Shown: one piece after another, positions 54,179 to 64,000 of the stretch
Numbering within the stretch: position 1 is the stretch's first letter
How the letters are laid out: each line of letters opens with the position of its first letter
Source of the DNA: Rhopalosiphum padi
Taxonomy: Eukaryota; Arthropoda; Insecta; Hemiptera; Aphididae
NCBI RefSeq assembly: GCF_020882245.1
Contig: NC_083598.1
Coordinates: 32,773,858-32,837,857, forward strand
Direction of reading: 5' to 3'
DNA: 64,000 nt
Notes under the pieces: generated by a model
The model's database searches: none
Seen by the model: the letters and a program-made list of their open reading frames with translations, nothing else
Told to the model about the DNA's origin: nothing
Position numbers and translations under genes: made by a program

Positions 54179-55864
54179 TATATATATATATTTGTATATT
54201 ATATTTAAATTGAAAGGGATTCCAACACGCATCGCCGACAGCCGAATACGGGATGCGAACGATTTATTTTGTATTTCACGATGCGCTCAGCTGTTCTTGA
54301 TGATTGCCGAGTGCACTAGATGGAGCTATATAATAGAACGCTCCCTAAAACGACACGCTGATCGATATTCGGTAGAAAACACTCTCGTAAGTATACGGTA
54401 CGGCGCGGGGTTAGTGTCGATTATACTATATAATGTATATACACATAACATCATCATCATCATCGTCGTATTATGTTATATATCCCTAGAAAAGAAGCAA
54501 AAAACTTTGCAAGTTTTACACACACACACATACACGCACACGTACACATACATTCATTAATTTTGATATTACGTAAAAGTATATATGTATATTATAACGA
54601 GTCGCTGATTCGATTTATTATTACTGTTATTATATATAGAATACTGAAGATTAGTAGTGAAAATAAAGTTTGAGATTTGGAAGGGGAGGGGAGCTGAAGC
54701 TTAACTCCACACCGGACTCTAATGTGACTTTTCTATTGTTATAAAACACCTAAAAAGATTGTTGCAAATGTGTGAAATTTTCAGTTGTTTACAGACTACA
54801 GTTAGGGATCCTAGCTCCCATTCCCCTCCGATATTTGGAACTATACTGAAAGTGTACAATTACAGCTACGTGCTGGAGATGATGATTTTGTGGTGAACAT
54901 TGTTACTGACTGATCGAATTATATAACGAAAAACAAAATCAAAGAAAAATAATACTATAATATTCGACGTGATGATATCGAAAGATTTCGAAGATCAACG
55001 TAACTCTCATATACAACAATACATATATAATCATTATAATATATTATGTCGAGTGGACGCGATGAGAGGTGATAGGTGGTTGGGAAGACTGTGGAAGATT
55101 TAAACGGAAATTACTTTGCTAGTCGTAGAGCAGATGGTAAAGTGTAGCTGTTACCGTAACGGTCGTCTCTTGCGGGGTGTGAAAGTCTTCAGACCTGTCA
55201 TCTGTGATTATCGGTGGTTTGTTTAAGTCAAAACGAAAAATAAAGTTATAATAAAAAAAAAAAAACGAAAGATTACGAAATCCGCCGCTTCCGGGGAAAT
55301 CGATCTCAATACGCGGCGAGCGTATAATAATATATAATAATATTATATAGGTACGTAAGTGATCACGATAAACGATAAACGAAATGACAAAAAATTCGTA
55401 CAATACATATAATATTATATTATACAATTATATTATTAATTATTATTATTATTTTCTAAACACCGTTCGACGAGCATAGGATTGACACGACTAATTTTAG
55501 CGCACCACGCGAAAACCATATTATAATATTATAATTTATATATAATATATAGTACAGGGGGGGTACCTATAATACTGCGGCGGTGACTGTTGAGCGATGA
55601 GGGGGCGGTCGCAGTGGCGCGATCGACCACCGCAACTGCTGCGCAGAAGTCGCGACGGGGAGCGTGGCCGGGACGAAACGGGCTCTACTACTACTACTGC
55701 TGCTGATGCGGCTGCTGCTGCTGAGAAGGACTCTGGCGGTGGTCATCGTCGCGGTCTCGGCGGCAGCGGCGGCAACGGCGGCGGTGGTGTTGTTGTTGAT
55801 AGAGGTTGCGGCTGTGGTGACGGCGGCGGCGCCGGCGGTGATGGCGGTGGTGCTCCAGTGGACG
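54179..55864 (-). other. 3' flank and probable 3' UTR of the CUB gene
   Basis: Starts just past the stop codon of the minus-strand gene. The first 300 bp (55567-55864) are GC-rich with CTG/CAG-type triplet runs (55685-55735), then the sequence becomes AT-rich. On the minus strand, AATAAA poly-A signal candidates lie at 54614-54619 and about 54263, which would give a UTR over 1.2 kb; no nearer canonical signal was found. A CA-rich run sits near 54520-54552. The real transcript end cannot be placed from sequence alone. Confidence 0.4.
55685..55735. repeat. Triplet repeat tract (CTA/CTG/GCTG)
   Basis: Short (CTA)n then (CTG)n repeats, read as CAG/TAG on the gene strand, lying about 130 bp past the stop codon of the CUB gene. 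It produces open low-complexity frames in several phases that should not be taken for coding sequence. Confidence 0.8.
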
Positions 55865-56193
55865 TCACACGCTGTCCACGCTGGCGAACCGCTCGCCCAG
55901 TTCGTCGCACACGTGTTGGCCGGATGACGGCGTAGGGCTGAGCGACCGGAGCGACGGCGGCCGGGGCTCGTGATGGTGTTGGTGGTGGTGTTGGTGGTGC
56001 CGCCGGTGCCGGTTGTATCCACCGCCCGCGACTCCCACGCCACCCCCGACGCCCCGTCGGAACCGATCGCGGCGCCCGGAGCCCGACCGCCGCCGGCAGC
56101 ACAGGCATCCGGCCAGCATCAGCGCTAGCACTGTGCACATGGTCAGCACCGCCGACAGCACCACGTTGTCCATGGCTTCCGGTTCCATTGCAC
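55865..56193 (-). CDS. Exon 10: transmembrane helix and cytoplasmic tail, stop
   Basis: 329 bp after TTTGGCAG. Completes Cys599, then an eight-residue linker, a hydrophobic helix (VVLSAVLTMCTVLALMLAG), CLCCRRR as a stop-transfer and possible palmitoylation site, then an Arg- and Gly-rich stretch, a His run (HHQHHHQHHH) and a Ser/Pro segment, ending FASVDSV and TGA. The GC-rich base use differs sharply from the other exons. The frame is fixed by the splice phase; two other minus-strand frames are also open here and are rejected. Confidence 0.83.
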
Positions 56194-58384
56194 CTGCCAA
56201 ATAGCACACGCACGCACACGGTGTAGTAGATGTAGTTAAGCGGTCCTATAGTAGGCCGCGAAATTAACAGGGTCGTTTAGCATTGGAGTGTTATTGTGGT
56301 AGTGGCGGTGGCCGAGAACAGTGGCGTAGCCTGATTGGGGGGGGGGGGGGGGGGGGCAAAGCTACCATTTATATATTTTTATTGACTTTTAATGCAGTAC
56401 GTCAGAACCCAAAGCTGGACATTAATGTATTAAAAAGTTAAAGTTAAGTTTTTTCATTACTTCGGAGAAATTTGTTGACTATTACGTAAAATAATTCACT
56501 GATATATTTAATTTATAATATTTTGTTAGATTTCATTATTAATTAAAGTACTTAAGTATAGACGTGCCTCGTACCTGAAATAATTAGGTAAAGAAATTTT
56601 TTATTTTTTATTATAAAACCTATATTATATTACTTGCTATTTTTTTTTTTTATACATAATTAGGAAAAAAAAGAAAAGTTACTTTTAATTTTAAATTTTA
56701 GCTACATTTTCTTGTGTTAACATTATGAGTTAAAAATATTAATAAACTTTCCAGCCTTGTCAGTACCTATGACAATATTATAATATGTAATTAACATTAT
56801 TATGCTTTATAAACATACGGAATTACAAATATACACTATGGAGTAATATATAATTAATTTATGGCGAATGGTGATAGAAACTTTTTAAATTGTATACCGT
56901 TTTTCATTTCCACCCCTCCCTCTTTTAAAAAATCTGGCTACACCACTGTTGGTGGTTATAGGCTATACCATTGGAGGAGGAGTGCACTTCTCTGGATATA
57001 TATAAAAAATAGGGTTTTTACAGTTTTACTAATAGGACATTTTAAGGTCCTAGTCCTTAATCCTTACATGTCGTATTTTTTTTTTATTTAGTAATCACGC
57101 ACAATCAAATTATACTTCTGTTCTTGGAATCTATAGTTGATATCAGCCGTAGTCGTATACTATGGTATCTATTATTCGATTAACAGCTACTACGATTACT
57201 GATTTTGCCACTATCAACTATATAAATAGATTTTTAATCTATTATTTTAGTCAGTCTATTGAGTATGGGTCCAGCATAGTTATACATAATATTATATTCA
57301 TATGTTTATGAAATAAAATAAAATCAATAAATATTAAAAGTTGTAATTAATATTATAAATTTTATTACAGAAATTATTTGATATTTTTTTCTGATAAGAA
57401 GAGAGAGGATAATCTATTAAAAACGTTTGTACCTCTTAATATTGTGGGTGCATGATATTCATAAATACGCGGTAAAAATCTCAATGTAGTTGACTTATCC
57501 CGTTATTAAATTTATTAAACAAAATATGTTCACGTGAAAAGTCCAAAACAATACTATACATTGTACATTTTATACAAGTGTACCTACCTTAGTACCAATA
57601 GTAGATATTGTGTATAAAATTAATCGATTTTATGAGGTAGGTACTTTTAAAAAAAACCATACAGAGGATTTAATTATATATATGGCTGAAATAAAAAACT
57701 AGTAATACGTCATCTATATCGTAGTTCACTCTCACACTACGTTGACCACAGCACTAGAATTACATCGATTTCATATTCCGTGTACGCCACAAAATTGCTG
57801 AAAATCCTACATCTCACGCGTAATGCAATCCAGTTTTTATGATTTTTCACATTTCAAATAAAAACGAATCACACATTTTTATTTCAGTCAGTAAATTCTC
57901 TCAAAATATCGTTTTAAAGTAACTAGGTATGTCCGACGTTCGTGGACAAAAGTAAGGCGGAGCGATGGTCAATAAAATTGCTATATATTTTGCAAGATAT
58001 TTTTATCGTTTATTTTCACAATACACCACAATACAGTATCATTAGTAGTATAATGTATAATTGATTTACCACAGCATTTTCGTATACGAAAAAACTATAT
58101 TTTTATTTCTAGATTTCTAGATAACGCATAGAAAAGGATTTCTATATTGATATAATATTGTTGTGTCGATTGTTTTGTTATTATGACCAGAATCGTGAAA
58201 TAATAATTAGTCGGATATGACGTTATGTAAGCGGCGAGAAGAAACTGCTCGGCGAAACGTTCTTTTCCTCTGGTACTCGATTTTTATAATATAATATTAT
58301 TATTATATATACCCAGCTGCACGCCGTCGAATATCGATTAAACCCGCCCCCGTAACGTAAAGTATATAATAAAGTACGTGTGTA

Positions 58385-58415
<31 letters not shown>

Positions 58416-60266
58416 TAGGTATATATATTATACGTATTACGTTATTTTCGAAATAAAATATTCGCCGTCGATCGATATAGTTTTGGCCGTTTTATTTCCA
58501 TCACGTATATGCTGTCGTACAGATACGCGCGGGGGCGGCGTCAATATTGTTTTACGATCACGCGCCGAACAACACACACGGCTGATTTCACCGGTACCTA
58601 CGCAGAATATTACGAGGTGAGTATACAATATATATACAGCACACACGGGCAATTTGTATTCGGTTCATTACTACGGTTATTATACGACGAGACTTTGACG
58701 TGAGCGTATTTATTTATAGTTATATATATTATACACGGCAGCGAGTCGAGACGCGCGCGCGGAGGGTCTGCCGTAAAACCGCGCTTAAATGATTTATGAT
58801 TTTTAGATAGTTCCGCCGCCACTGCCATAATATACCAGCACTAGTTCACCGCCACCGAAACATAAATATATATGTAATACGTTGTGTGTACGTACTTGTG
58901 TTGTATTATATTATTATTATTATTATTATTGCAGTTTTTGGCGAACGCGAAACGAACGAATAAATGAGTTATCGAGTGAACGCGAAATAAATAATCGTAC
59001 GTCTTCGAGGCAAATCTCTATTTTCTCGAAAACATGAATTGTGAACTTTCCGTTTTATATATCATATATAACTAATGACTACTGTATACCTACGCATGTG
59101 TTGTATGCAATACAAAAAATACGTGTCGGCGACCGGCATCACACTTCGGATCAAATTTGCCGTCTGCTGTTTACGATTAATATTTGTTTTTTTTAAATAT
59201 AACATTTAATAATAAATTTTTCTAGAACACGTAGTCATTTGGAACACGTCTTTGTAATTTTTTTAGTGTTCGTGTTTGAAAACTAACCAGCAGTAATTTT
59301 ATTTCATTTATTCATTTATTTCATATTCATATTAATATAATATTATACATTATTGATTAAGTAATAATTGTTCTGTTAAGAACAATAGAAGAAGGATAAG
59401 AACATCTATACACCTATTACTAAAACTATATTGTTAACATACAAGTAATGTTTTAATCTTGTTTAACATTATTTACATCAATAACATAATAATATTACAT
59501 AATATTATTTATAATAGCTGCATTTACCATTAAAATAAAAATCCAAATTTTAGATCTATGTCGCATAAATGATATAATGTAATATAATAATAAACTAATG
59601 TAATACTATTATAATATAGCAAATTATGATTCATTTAACAGTCAATATAAAGAGAACATTATCAAACAAATCAACCACTGAAAGTATATCCCCTGAAACG
59701 TACGAGGAAAATATCGTTAAATGTACATTAGGTTGCCTAATGATGTTGGCGATTTTCCCCGTATGGATAAATCTAAACGACCATCAACAATATTATAATA
59801 ATGTTATATTCATATGATTTTATCCGACTTGAGTAAATGCGATGCCATTACGCGGCCCTATATTTTTCCCATTTTCAGTGTGCATCGTGGTTGGGCGTCA
59901 ATGACATTATACCATTAAAAAGGATCTAGTAAATAATACTCACAGTTGGTCTCGTCCGACACGTCGTTGGACCCACAATTCATCACGTTGTTGCACCTTA
60001 ACTGATTGGATATGCAGTAACTTGAGTTTTCGCATTGAAACCCCGGACACGAGTCAGAATTGTCCAATACTTCAGTCCAGGTCGCAGCGAAACCAGTACC
60101 GTTGCCCGATTTGTCAGCCACAACAAAACTATATCAACAAACATAATGATATTACCTACATATTTTTATGTCCATCTACGCTGGAGAATGTTATTATGTA
60201 TAAACGTATAAGGTGTAACAAAATTCTATTATAAATGTTACTATATTTGTTAAATAGTCCTTATAC

Positions 60267-60301
<35 letters not shown>

Positions 60302-63218
60302 CTGATCGATATAGGTGGGTACATGTAATTTTGTAGTTTTGATTTTCTCCTAATTAACCTAACTCCTTCGGTCATCTCGTGCTCATCCGTTGAAAAATTA
60401 ATGGTAAAATGTACTTGGTTATATAAATGGTTTCTACTGAAAAAATCATTTATTTAATTTTCTCACGTTTTCTTATGGTGCGTGAGGTGAAAAAACGTTC
60501 CAATTTACGACACATGCGTTTTTCCGCAAATCGATAATGCTTTTTCTGTTATAATTTGATGAATATAAATACTAGATACTTGCAACTTTCATCAATTAAT
60601 TAGAAAGCCGATTTAAAATTGAATTAAATTTTTTCACTTAATACAAAATATTAAATTTCTTATCGAATTTTGCTCAAAATCGTTTTATTTTTTCGTTTAT
60701 ATATCAATAGTTTAAAAAAAGTTTAAAAATATAGCGACTTTTTTTTTACCTTATCCTGAACTGATTGGATTCGGACAGAAATTGCCATGACTCAATGGGC
60801 TTTTCACCACATAACTCCAACGGTGGTTCTTCTACAGATGGCCAAAGTCTAACAACAGCCGTCGCGCAGCCTCTAGCTGTAGAAATAATAAATTATTAGA
60901 TATATTTTATATTAATTTCGTGGTACTGATAGTGAAATAGGTATATAATATAATAGTATATACAATACATGCAATCTAGTAATACTATAGAATCTATACA
61001 GTGTAGTTTGTAATATTAATATTATAATACATGTGTTCTAGAAGAACTCTTTATACTTACTTGCCGGCTCTCCTTCCACCGAGAACGAGACAAAGTTGAG
61101 CAGTATTTTGTAATTGGGCCTGACGTTTATAAACCAATTGCACGTTCTGCTCGGCATTCCTTTTTCCGGTGCAGTATATTTGAGCGGGAAATTCGGACTC
61201 TGCACCTTTCCAGAATCTGCATTACTGATATTACTACCGCAGTCTTGAATAGAAAATGAAAAAAAAATCGATCGTTATTATTACGATTAACAATATGACT
61301 TGTTACATATTAAGTGTTTGTGCTTTTGGGTTTGAAAAAGATTCGACGGCGTGTAGATATAACATTAATGAACTGTACGACTTACCGCCAAATATCGCCT
61401 TGGCTTCATCGAAAAAATACCTAGCCTTGAAGCCACTAGAGACACCTTCCGAGTTTGTGTGCAGAAGCACCTTTAGGCCAATCGCACCACGATTAGATTC
61501 CAACGGTCCAGGGGCTGTCATACCGCAATATCTACCGACGATTTTCTCTGTGCCATCTTTGTAAATGTTATATATTTCGAGCCAGTCCTCCTTGCAAACA
61601 AACACCCTAAATAAAAATATTACATTAATAAAAAATAAAAATGCAAATATATTTAAATTTTAGCACTAATTAATAATTTTTTAATGTAACGTATGAATGG
61701 AAAAAATAAATTTTTTTTTTATTTCTTGCGGAATACACATAAGCAACACACGTTGTAAAAAATAATAGAATTGTTTCCGTACCCAAATTGAACTAATGAA
61801 ATGTTGGCTACGTCAACTTTGATTTTGAACTGATCGAATATCACGGTGACCTGTTCGTTGGGCGTAGCCAGGAATAGAAACGTACAGTTTAGACCGTTGG
61901 GATAGTTTGCCGGATGTCTGGGCGAGTTGAAATCTCCTCGTTTCTTAGACTCACTACGGTAAGTAAAATGACACGTACCGTTCGGTGCAGCCGTTCCAGG
62001 TATAAGATATTCTAATGAATAGCAGAGAATAAAAAAAAATACATTTTTAAAAAAAATGTACCTATACTACTGTGCGCTTACCTGTTTCAAACGTATATTT
62101 GGCTTTAAATCCTCGACCATGTAATTCACCACTGCTGAAAACCATTGCTAGTCTAGCGCCTTCACTCGTCACTACCTTTTCATCAGCCTCATCACCGCAC
62201 ATTTCGTAGTCAAACTTGTCATACAGGTCCATAGCTTCTTGACCTCTCAAGTATAGCTTTAAGTAACCGTCCGTGCATCTTAAATTGAAACAATAATAAT
62301 TAAAAACCGTTCGAGCTGTTTATAATCGTATGGTAAACACTCACTCCTGTTCGTTAATATGTGCTTTAGGTATGTTGAATTTTTGGAATTCCAACTTAAC
62401 TCTTTCCAAATCTTGTGCACCTTCAAGACCATAAACAAAATACCGACATACGATTTTCGGGATGTACGGAAACGGATAATTAGGACTATATATATATCCC
62501 GTCGAGGTTCGTTTACTTAACACTTTTTGATCGCATTCAGTGCCTCGAACGTGTTCTCCGTCGTTTATCCCGATAAAATCTAGATAAATACGAAAATTAA
62601 ACCCGTTTAATATTATGATAATGTAAGCTTTTGCTATACAATTAAATAGATAGGTATGTGACCAATGTGTGATAAACTTACCTAGTTTGACAAAACTTTC
62701 GCTAAATTCAAACATGCCTTTGAAACCACGGTTCTGCGTGTTCGCTGCCCTATGAAGTGTGTCGAAAGTTACGTATAAATAATTTTTAGTCGAGTAGACT
62801 ACTAAATTTCGTTGTTGACCGCAATACTGGCCTATCAAAGGGCTAGTAGCATTTGATCCATCATAAATGCTTACGATGTCAAAAGGACAGCTGTGGAGGA
62901 ACAAGAACAATGTATCGTAAATTCCATAAACTTTATGTTGCAAAATATGATTATAATATATTATGTATTCAATATTCATGTTTGGCTAACAACATTTTAA
63001 AAATACTTACTGTGGACCTCCGTAAAATAGGTCAAAGTCTCGGAATTCTAACCGCACCCTCTGGTTGGCTTGTCCGTGAAATAAGTATGTACATTTCATT
63101 CCTTTGGGATATATACCCGGGTACGTTGGTGTGAGTATAGTGCCTACTTTTTTCACATTTGAGTTCACAACAAATGAACACGGGCTGATCGGCGACGGCG
63201 TTCCCAATTGGAATGCGG
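55865..63218 (-). CDS. SOL-1-like four-CUB, LDLa transmembrane protein (5' partial, 10 exons)
   Basis: Ten exons join in one frame with GT-AG introns: 63218-63011, 62890-62682, 62579-62345, 62278-62082, 62011-61783, 61606-61386, 61243-61061, 60876-60750, 60128-59944, 56193-55865. They encode 707 residues: CUB1 about 14-137, CUB2 155-282, CUB3 297-425, CUB4 435-557, LDL-receptor class A 564-599, transmembrane helix about 608-631, cytoplasmic tail 632-707. The signal peptide is missing; its exon joins in phase 1 upstream. Several N-x-S/T sites lie in the ectodomain, for example residue 83. This fits a type I membrane protein. Four CUB domains plus one helix match SOL-1, an auxiliary subunit that modulates AMPA-type glutamate receptor gating in nematodes and insects; NETO is the nearest alternative but has two CUBs. 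Domain calls are firm, orthology is inference. Confidence 0.85.
56317..56950. mobile_element. hAT-like MITE in intron 9
   Basis: AACAGTGGCGTAGCC at 56317-56331 and GGCTACACCACTGTT at 56936-56950 are inverted with one mismatch over 15 bp. CAGTGGCGTAGCC-type ends are typical of hAT-family non-autonomous elements. Length 634 bp, AT-rich interior with no transposase, and a run of 20 G just inside the left end (56337-56356). No clear 8-bp target duplication was found. Confidence 0.7.
57132..57222. repeat. Inverted repeat, hairpin in intron 9
   Basis: TATAGTTGATA at 57132 and TATCAACTATA at 57212 are perfect complements 69 bp apart; a second small hairpin (AATAGAT/ATCTATT) follows at 57226-57244. 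Could be a tiny decayed MITE or chance in AT-rich DNA. Confidence 0.4.
59944..60128 (-). CDS. Exon 9: end of CUB4 and LDL-receptor class A module
   Basis: 185 bp from TATAG to CAACT|GTGAGT. First codes for the last CUB4 strands (NGTGFAATW), then a six-cysteine module with Cys at 564, 569, 575, 582, 588 and 599. The last Cys codon is split by the intron and completed by exon 10 (T plus GT), which strongly supports the join. Confidence 0.88.
60129..60749 (-). other. Intron 8 of the CUB gene, 621 bp
   Basis: Contains a TA microsatellite at 60271-60297 and AT-rich sequence; nothing else seen. Bounded by ATAAG|GTAAAA and TATAG|T. Confidence 0.75.
60271..60297. repeat. TA microsatellite
   Basis: About 27 bp of alternating T and A inside intron 8. 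Confidence 0.9.
60750..60876 (-). CDS. Exon 8: middle of CUB4
   Basis: 127 bp from TCTACAG to ATAAG|GTAAAA. Codes for RGCATAVVRLWPSVEEPP, then LELCGEKPIESWQFLSES. CUB4 has Ala501 where calcium-binding CUBs have Asp. Too short to stand out as an open frame; found by splice phase and the Cys-Gly motif. Confidence 0.82.
61061..61243 (-). CDS. Exon 7: first half of CUB4
   Basis: 183 bp from TTCAAG to GCAA|GTAAGT, phase 1 on both sides. Codes for CGSNISNADSGKVQSPNFPL and then TCNWFINVRPNYKILLNF, a clear CUB beginning. Intron before it is 142 bp. Confidence 0.88.
61386..61606 (-). CDS. Exon 6: second half of CUB3
   Basis: 221 bp from TTTAG to GGCG|GTAAGT. Gives CKEDWLEIYNIYKDG, IVGRYCGMTAPGP and SSGFKARYFFDE. 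The conserved Asp is present (Asp367). Intron before it is 176 bp. Confidence 0.92.
61783..62011 (-). CDS. Exon 5: first half of CUB3
   Basis: 229 bp from CATTAG to TTTGG|GTACGG. Codes for a linker, Cys297, GDFNSPRHPANYPNGLNC, and VTVIFDQFKI. It lacks an internal Met near its start and is easy to miss. The donor GTACGG is less ideal than the others, but the reading frame and CUB motif continue exactly into exon 6. Confidence 0.85.
62082..62278 (-). CDS. Exon 4: second half of CUB2
   Basis: 197 bp after TTTAAG, ending ACAG|GTAAGC. Codes for CTDGYLKLYL, YEMCGDEADEK and GRGFKAKYTFET. The position that holds Asp in calcium-binding CUB domains is Gly222 here, with an Asp one place earlier. Confidence 0.9.
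62345..62579 (-). CDS. Exon 3: first half of CUB2
   Basis: 235 bp, phase 1 in, phase 2 out (ACAGGA|GTGAGT). Includes Cys155, GYIYSPNYPFPYIPKIVC and VKLEFQKFNI. The 102-bp intron before it has no stop in this frame on the minus strand, so exons 2 and 3 can look like one open frame, but the splice sites and domain continuity exclude that. Confidence 0.9.
62682..62890 (-). CDS. Exon 2: second half of CUB1
   Basis: 209 bp between CCACAG and CTAG|GTAAGT. Begins by completing His70 and gives CPFDIVSIYDG, then LIGQYCG and NRGFKGMFEF, the standard second half of a CUB domain. The conserved Asp after the third Cys is present (Asp74). Intron to exon 1 is 120 bp. Confidence 0.92.
63011..63218 (-). CDS. 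Exon 1 seen: start of CUB1
   Basis: 208 bp, entered in phase 1 after TTTTTAG and left at CACA|GTAAGT in phase 2. Codes for residues 1-70: a short leader, Cys14, the TPTYPGIYPKGMKC motif typical of the first CUB half, and VRLEFRDFDLF. No Met start or signal sequence, so an upstream exon exists outside what I can identify. Confidence 0.88.
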
Positions 63219-64000
63219 CTAAAAACACACACATATATTATAAATATGATCATATTAAATGATCAAGACTTAAATTTGGACTGAACTTTAATCTATAACA
63301 GATGTGTACCAGGTACCTACACTATACGATAAATGGATGCTACTCATTTCTAATAGTGACAATTTTTGCATTCCATCGCAACCCTTTTCCGTCAAAAACT
63401 AAAAAGGTATAATTTCTAATTTCACCAAAAAAAATTGTTCACCAAATTACTTTATATTTTAGTTAATTTACCTAAAAAGTAATATCACATACACAGAATA
63501 GTTCTTTAAAATGTATAAATGATCACAAAGACGGTACAATAGTATTCACTATGTATAAACAGTGACGATCGTCGATAACAGACGTAATAAATTGCATCAC
63601 AGCCATCAATATATTTTTTGTCATGACATAAAAACGTATTAAGAGGAATTCAAATATTAAAATTGTATAGGTAGTACCTATATAGTCCAAATTGTTTAAA
63701 GTCAACTTATGAAACTATGATCATTTCTGTATTTTTTTAAAAACTATAATTTAATTATATTATTTTTTGTTAGATATTATTATTGATTGTATTACATTTT
63801 TTGTGACAAAAAATAAAATAAAACATTTAAATATATTGGATAACGGGATTATATTAAGTATTTTTACATAATGATTAGAACATTTTTTATTTAGTGTACA
63901 CACTTGGTAGTTGGTTGTTACATTTGTTAAATAGTTCCTAAATAATATTTGGTGGAAATCGTACCTTTTTGTTTTATGTGAAAAAAGGCTATGCATAAAT
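63219..64000 (-). other. Upstream intron or flank of the CUB gene
   Basis: The first seen exon has a TTTTTAG acceptor at 63219-63220, so this is intron. No ATG exon with a signal peptide and a phase-1 donor was found up to 64000; the small minus-strand frames at 63523-63705 and 63760-63996 look like random AT-rich translation. The 5' exon or exons most likely lie beyond the window. Confidence 0.55.

Larger units (their letters stand above)
56194..59943 (-). other. Intron 9 of the CUB gene, 3.75 kb
   Basis: Between exon 9 (GTGAGT donor) and exon 10 (TTTGGCAG acceptor). Holds a hAT-like MITE, a 11-bp inverted repeat TATAGTTGATA at 57132-57142 with its complement at 57212-57222, a TA microsatellite at 58397-58416, and a CpG-richer patch at 58450-58830. 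No open frame within it has a recognisable domain. Confidence 0.75.

Noticed and set aside
54153..54560. 135-codon plus-strand open frame
   Set aside because: Begins inside the pogo-like MITE and ends in a CA repeat; no domain recognised.
55119..55427. 102-codon minus-strand open frame after the CUB gene
   Set aside because: Hydrophobic AT-rich translation in the probable 3' UTR, with no splice support.
55567..56219. Long alternative open frames on both strands over exon 10
   Set aside because: They are rich in Ala, Thr, Ser, Pro or Gly from triplet runs in GC-rich DNA. The frame with the transmembrane helix is fixed by the split Cys codon at the intron 9 junction.
62341..62979. Single 212-codon frame covering exons 2 and 3
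   Set aside because: It reads through a 102-bp intron with good GTAAGT and TATCTAG sites; the intronic part breaks the CUB pattern, and splicing restores it.

Overview
The window looks like insect nuclear DNA, most likely from an aphid. The background is very AT-rich with countless TAATATTATA-type motifs. Short CpG-rich islands interrupt it. The one clear gene has small introns (66-184 bp) plus two larger ones, and it encodes an animal neuronal-type membrane protein. The aphid assignment is an inference from composition and repeat style, not from a marker gene.

Layout: (1) 1-21260 is AT-rich DNA in which I could support no gene. It holds several CpG-rich islands (about 2740-3000, 7800-8520, 16250-16760, 20041-20770) that may be promoters or 5' exons of genes not otherwise visible, some degenerate MITE-like inverted repeats, simple repeats and a cluster of short hairpins. 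(2) 21261-48445 is one uninterrupted head-to-tail satellite array: about 79 complete monomers of 341 bp plus one truncated copy, 42% of the window. It has higher-order structure (a six-monomer unit of about 2.05 kb, a nine-monomer duplication of about 3.07 kb), a chimeric monomer and divergent edge copies. (3) 48446-55864 is mixed: a CpG-rich 1.3 kb segment flanked by 13-bp inverted repeats directly beside the array, AT-rich DNA, a 174-bp MITE with perfect 15-bp ends, a 156-bp pogo/Tigger-like MITE with TA flanks, and the 3' flank of the gene. (4) 55865-63218, minus strand, carries ten exons of a multi-exon gene. (5) 63219-64000 is intron or upstream flank of that gene.

The gene was rebuilt exon by exon from GT-AG sites and matching phases. 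It encodes at least 707 residues: four CUB domains, one six-cysteine LDL-receptor class A module, a single transmembrane helix and a 76-residue basic, His-rich cytoplasmic tail ending in Asp-Ser-Val. This fits the SOL-1 (suppressor of lurcher)/NETO class of auxiliary subunits of ionotropic glutamate receptors; four CUB domains favour SOL-1 over NETO, which has two. The signal-peptide exon was not found and probably lies beyond position 64000.

I see no prokaryotic operon, CRISPR array, rRNA, convincing tRNA or complete autonomous transposon. The most unusual structures are the satellite with its traceable recombination history and the modular CUB gene.
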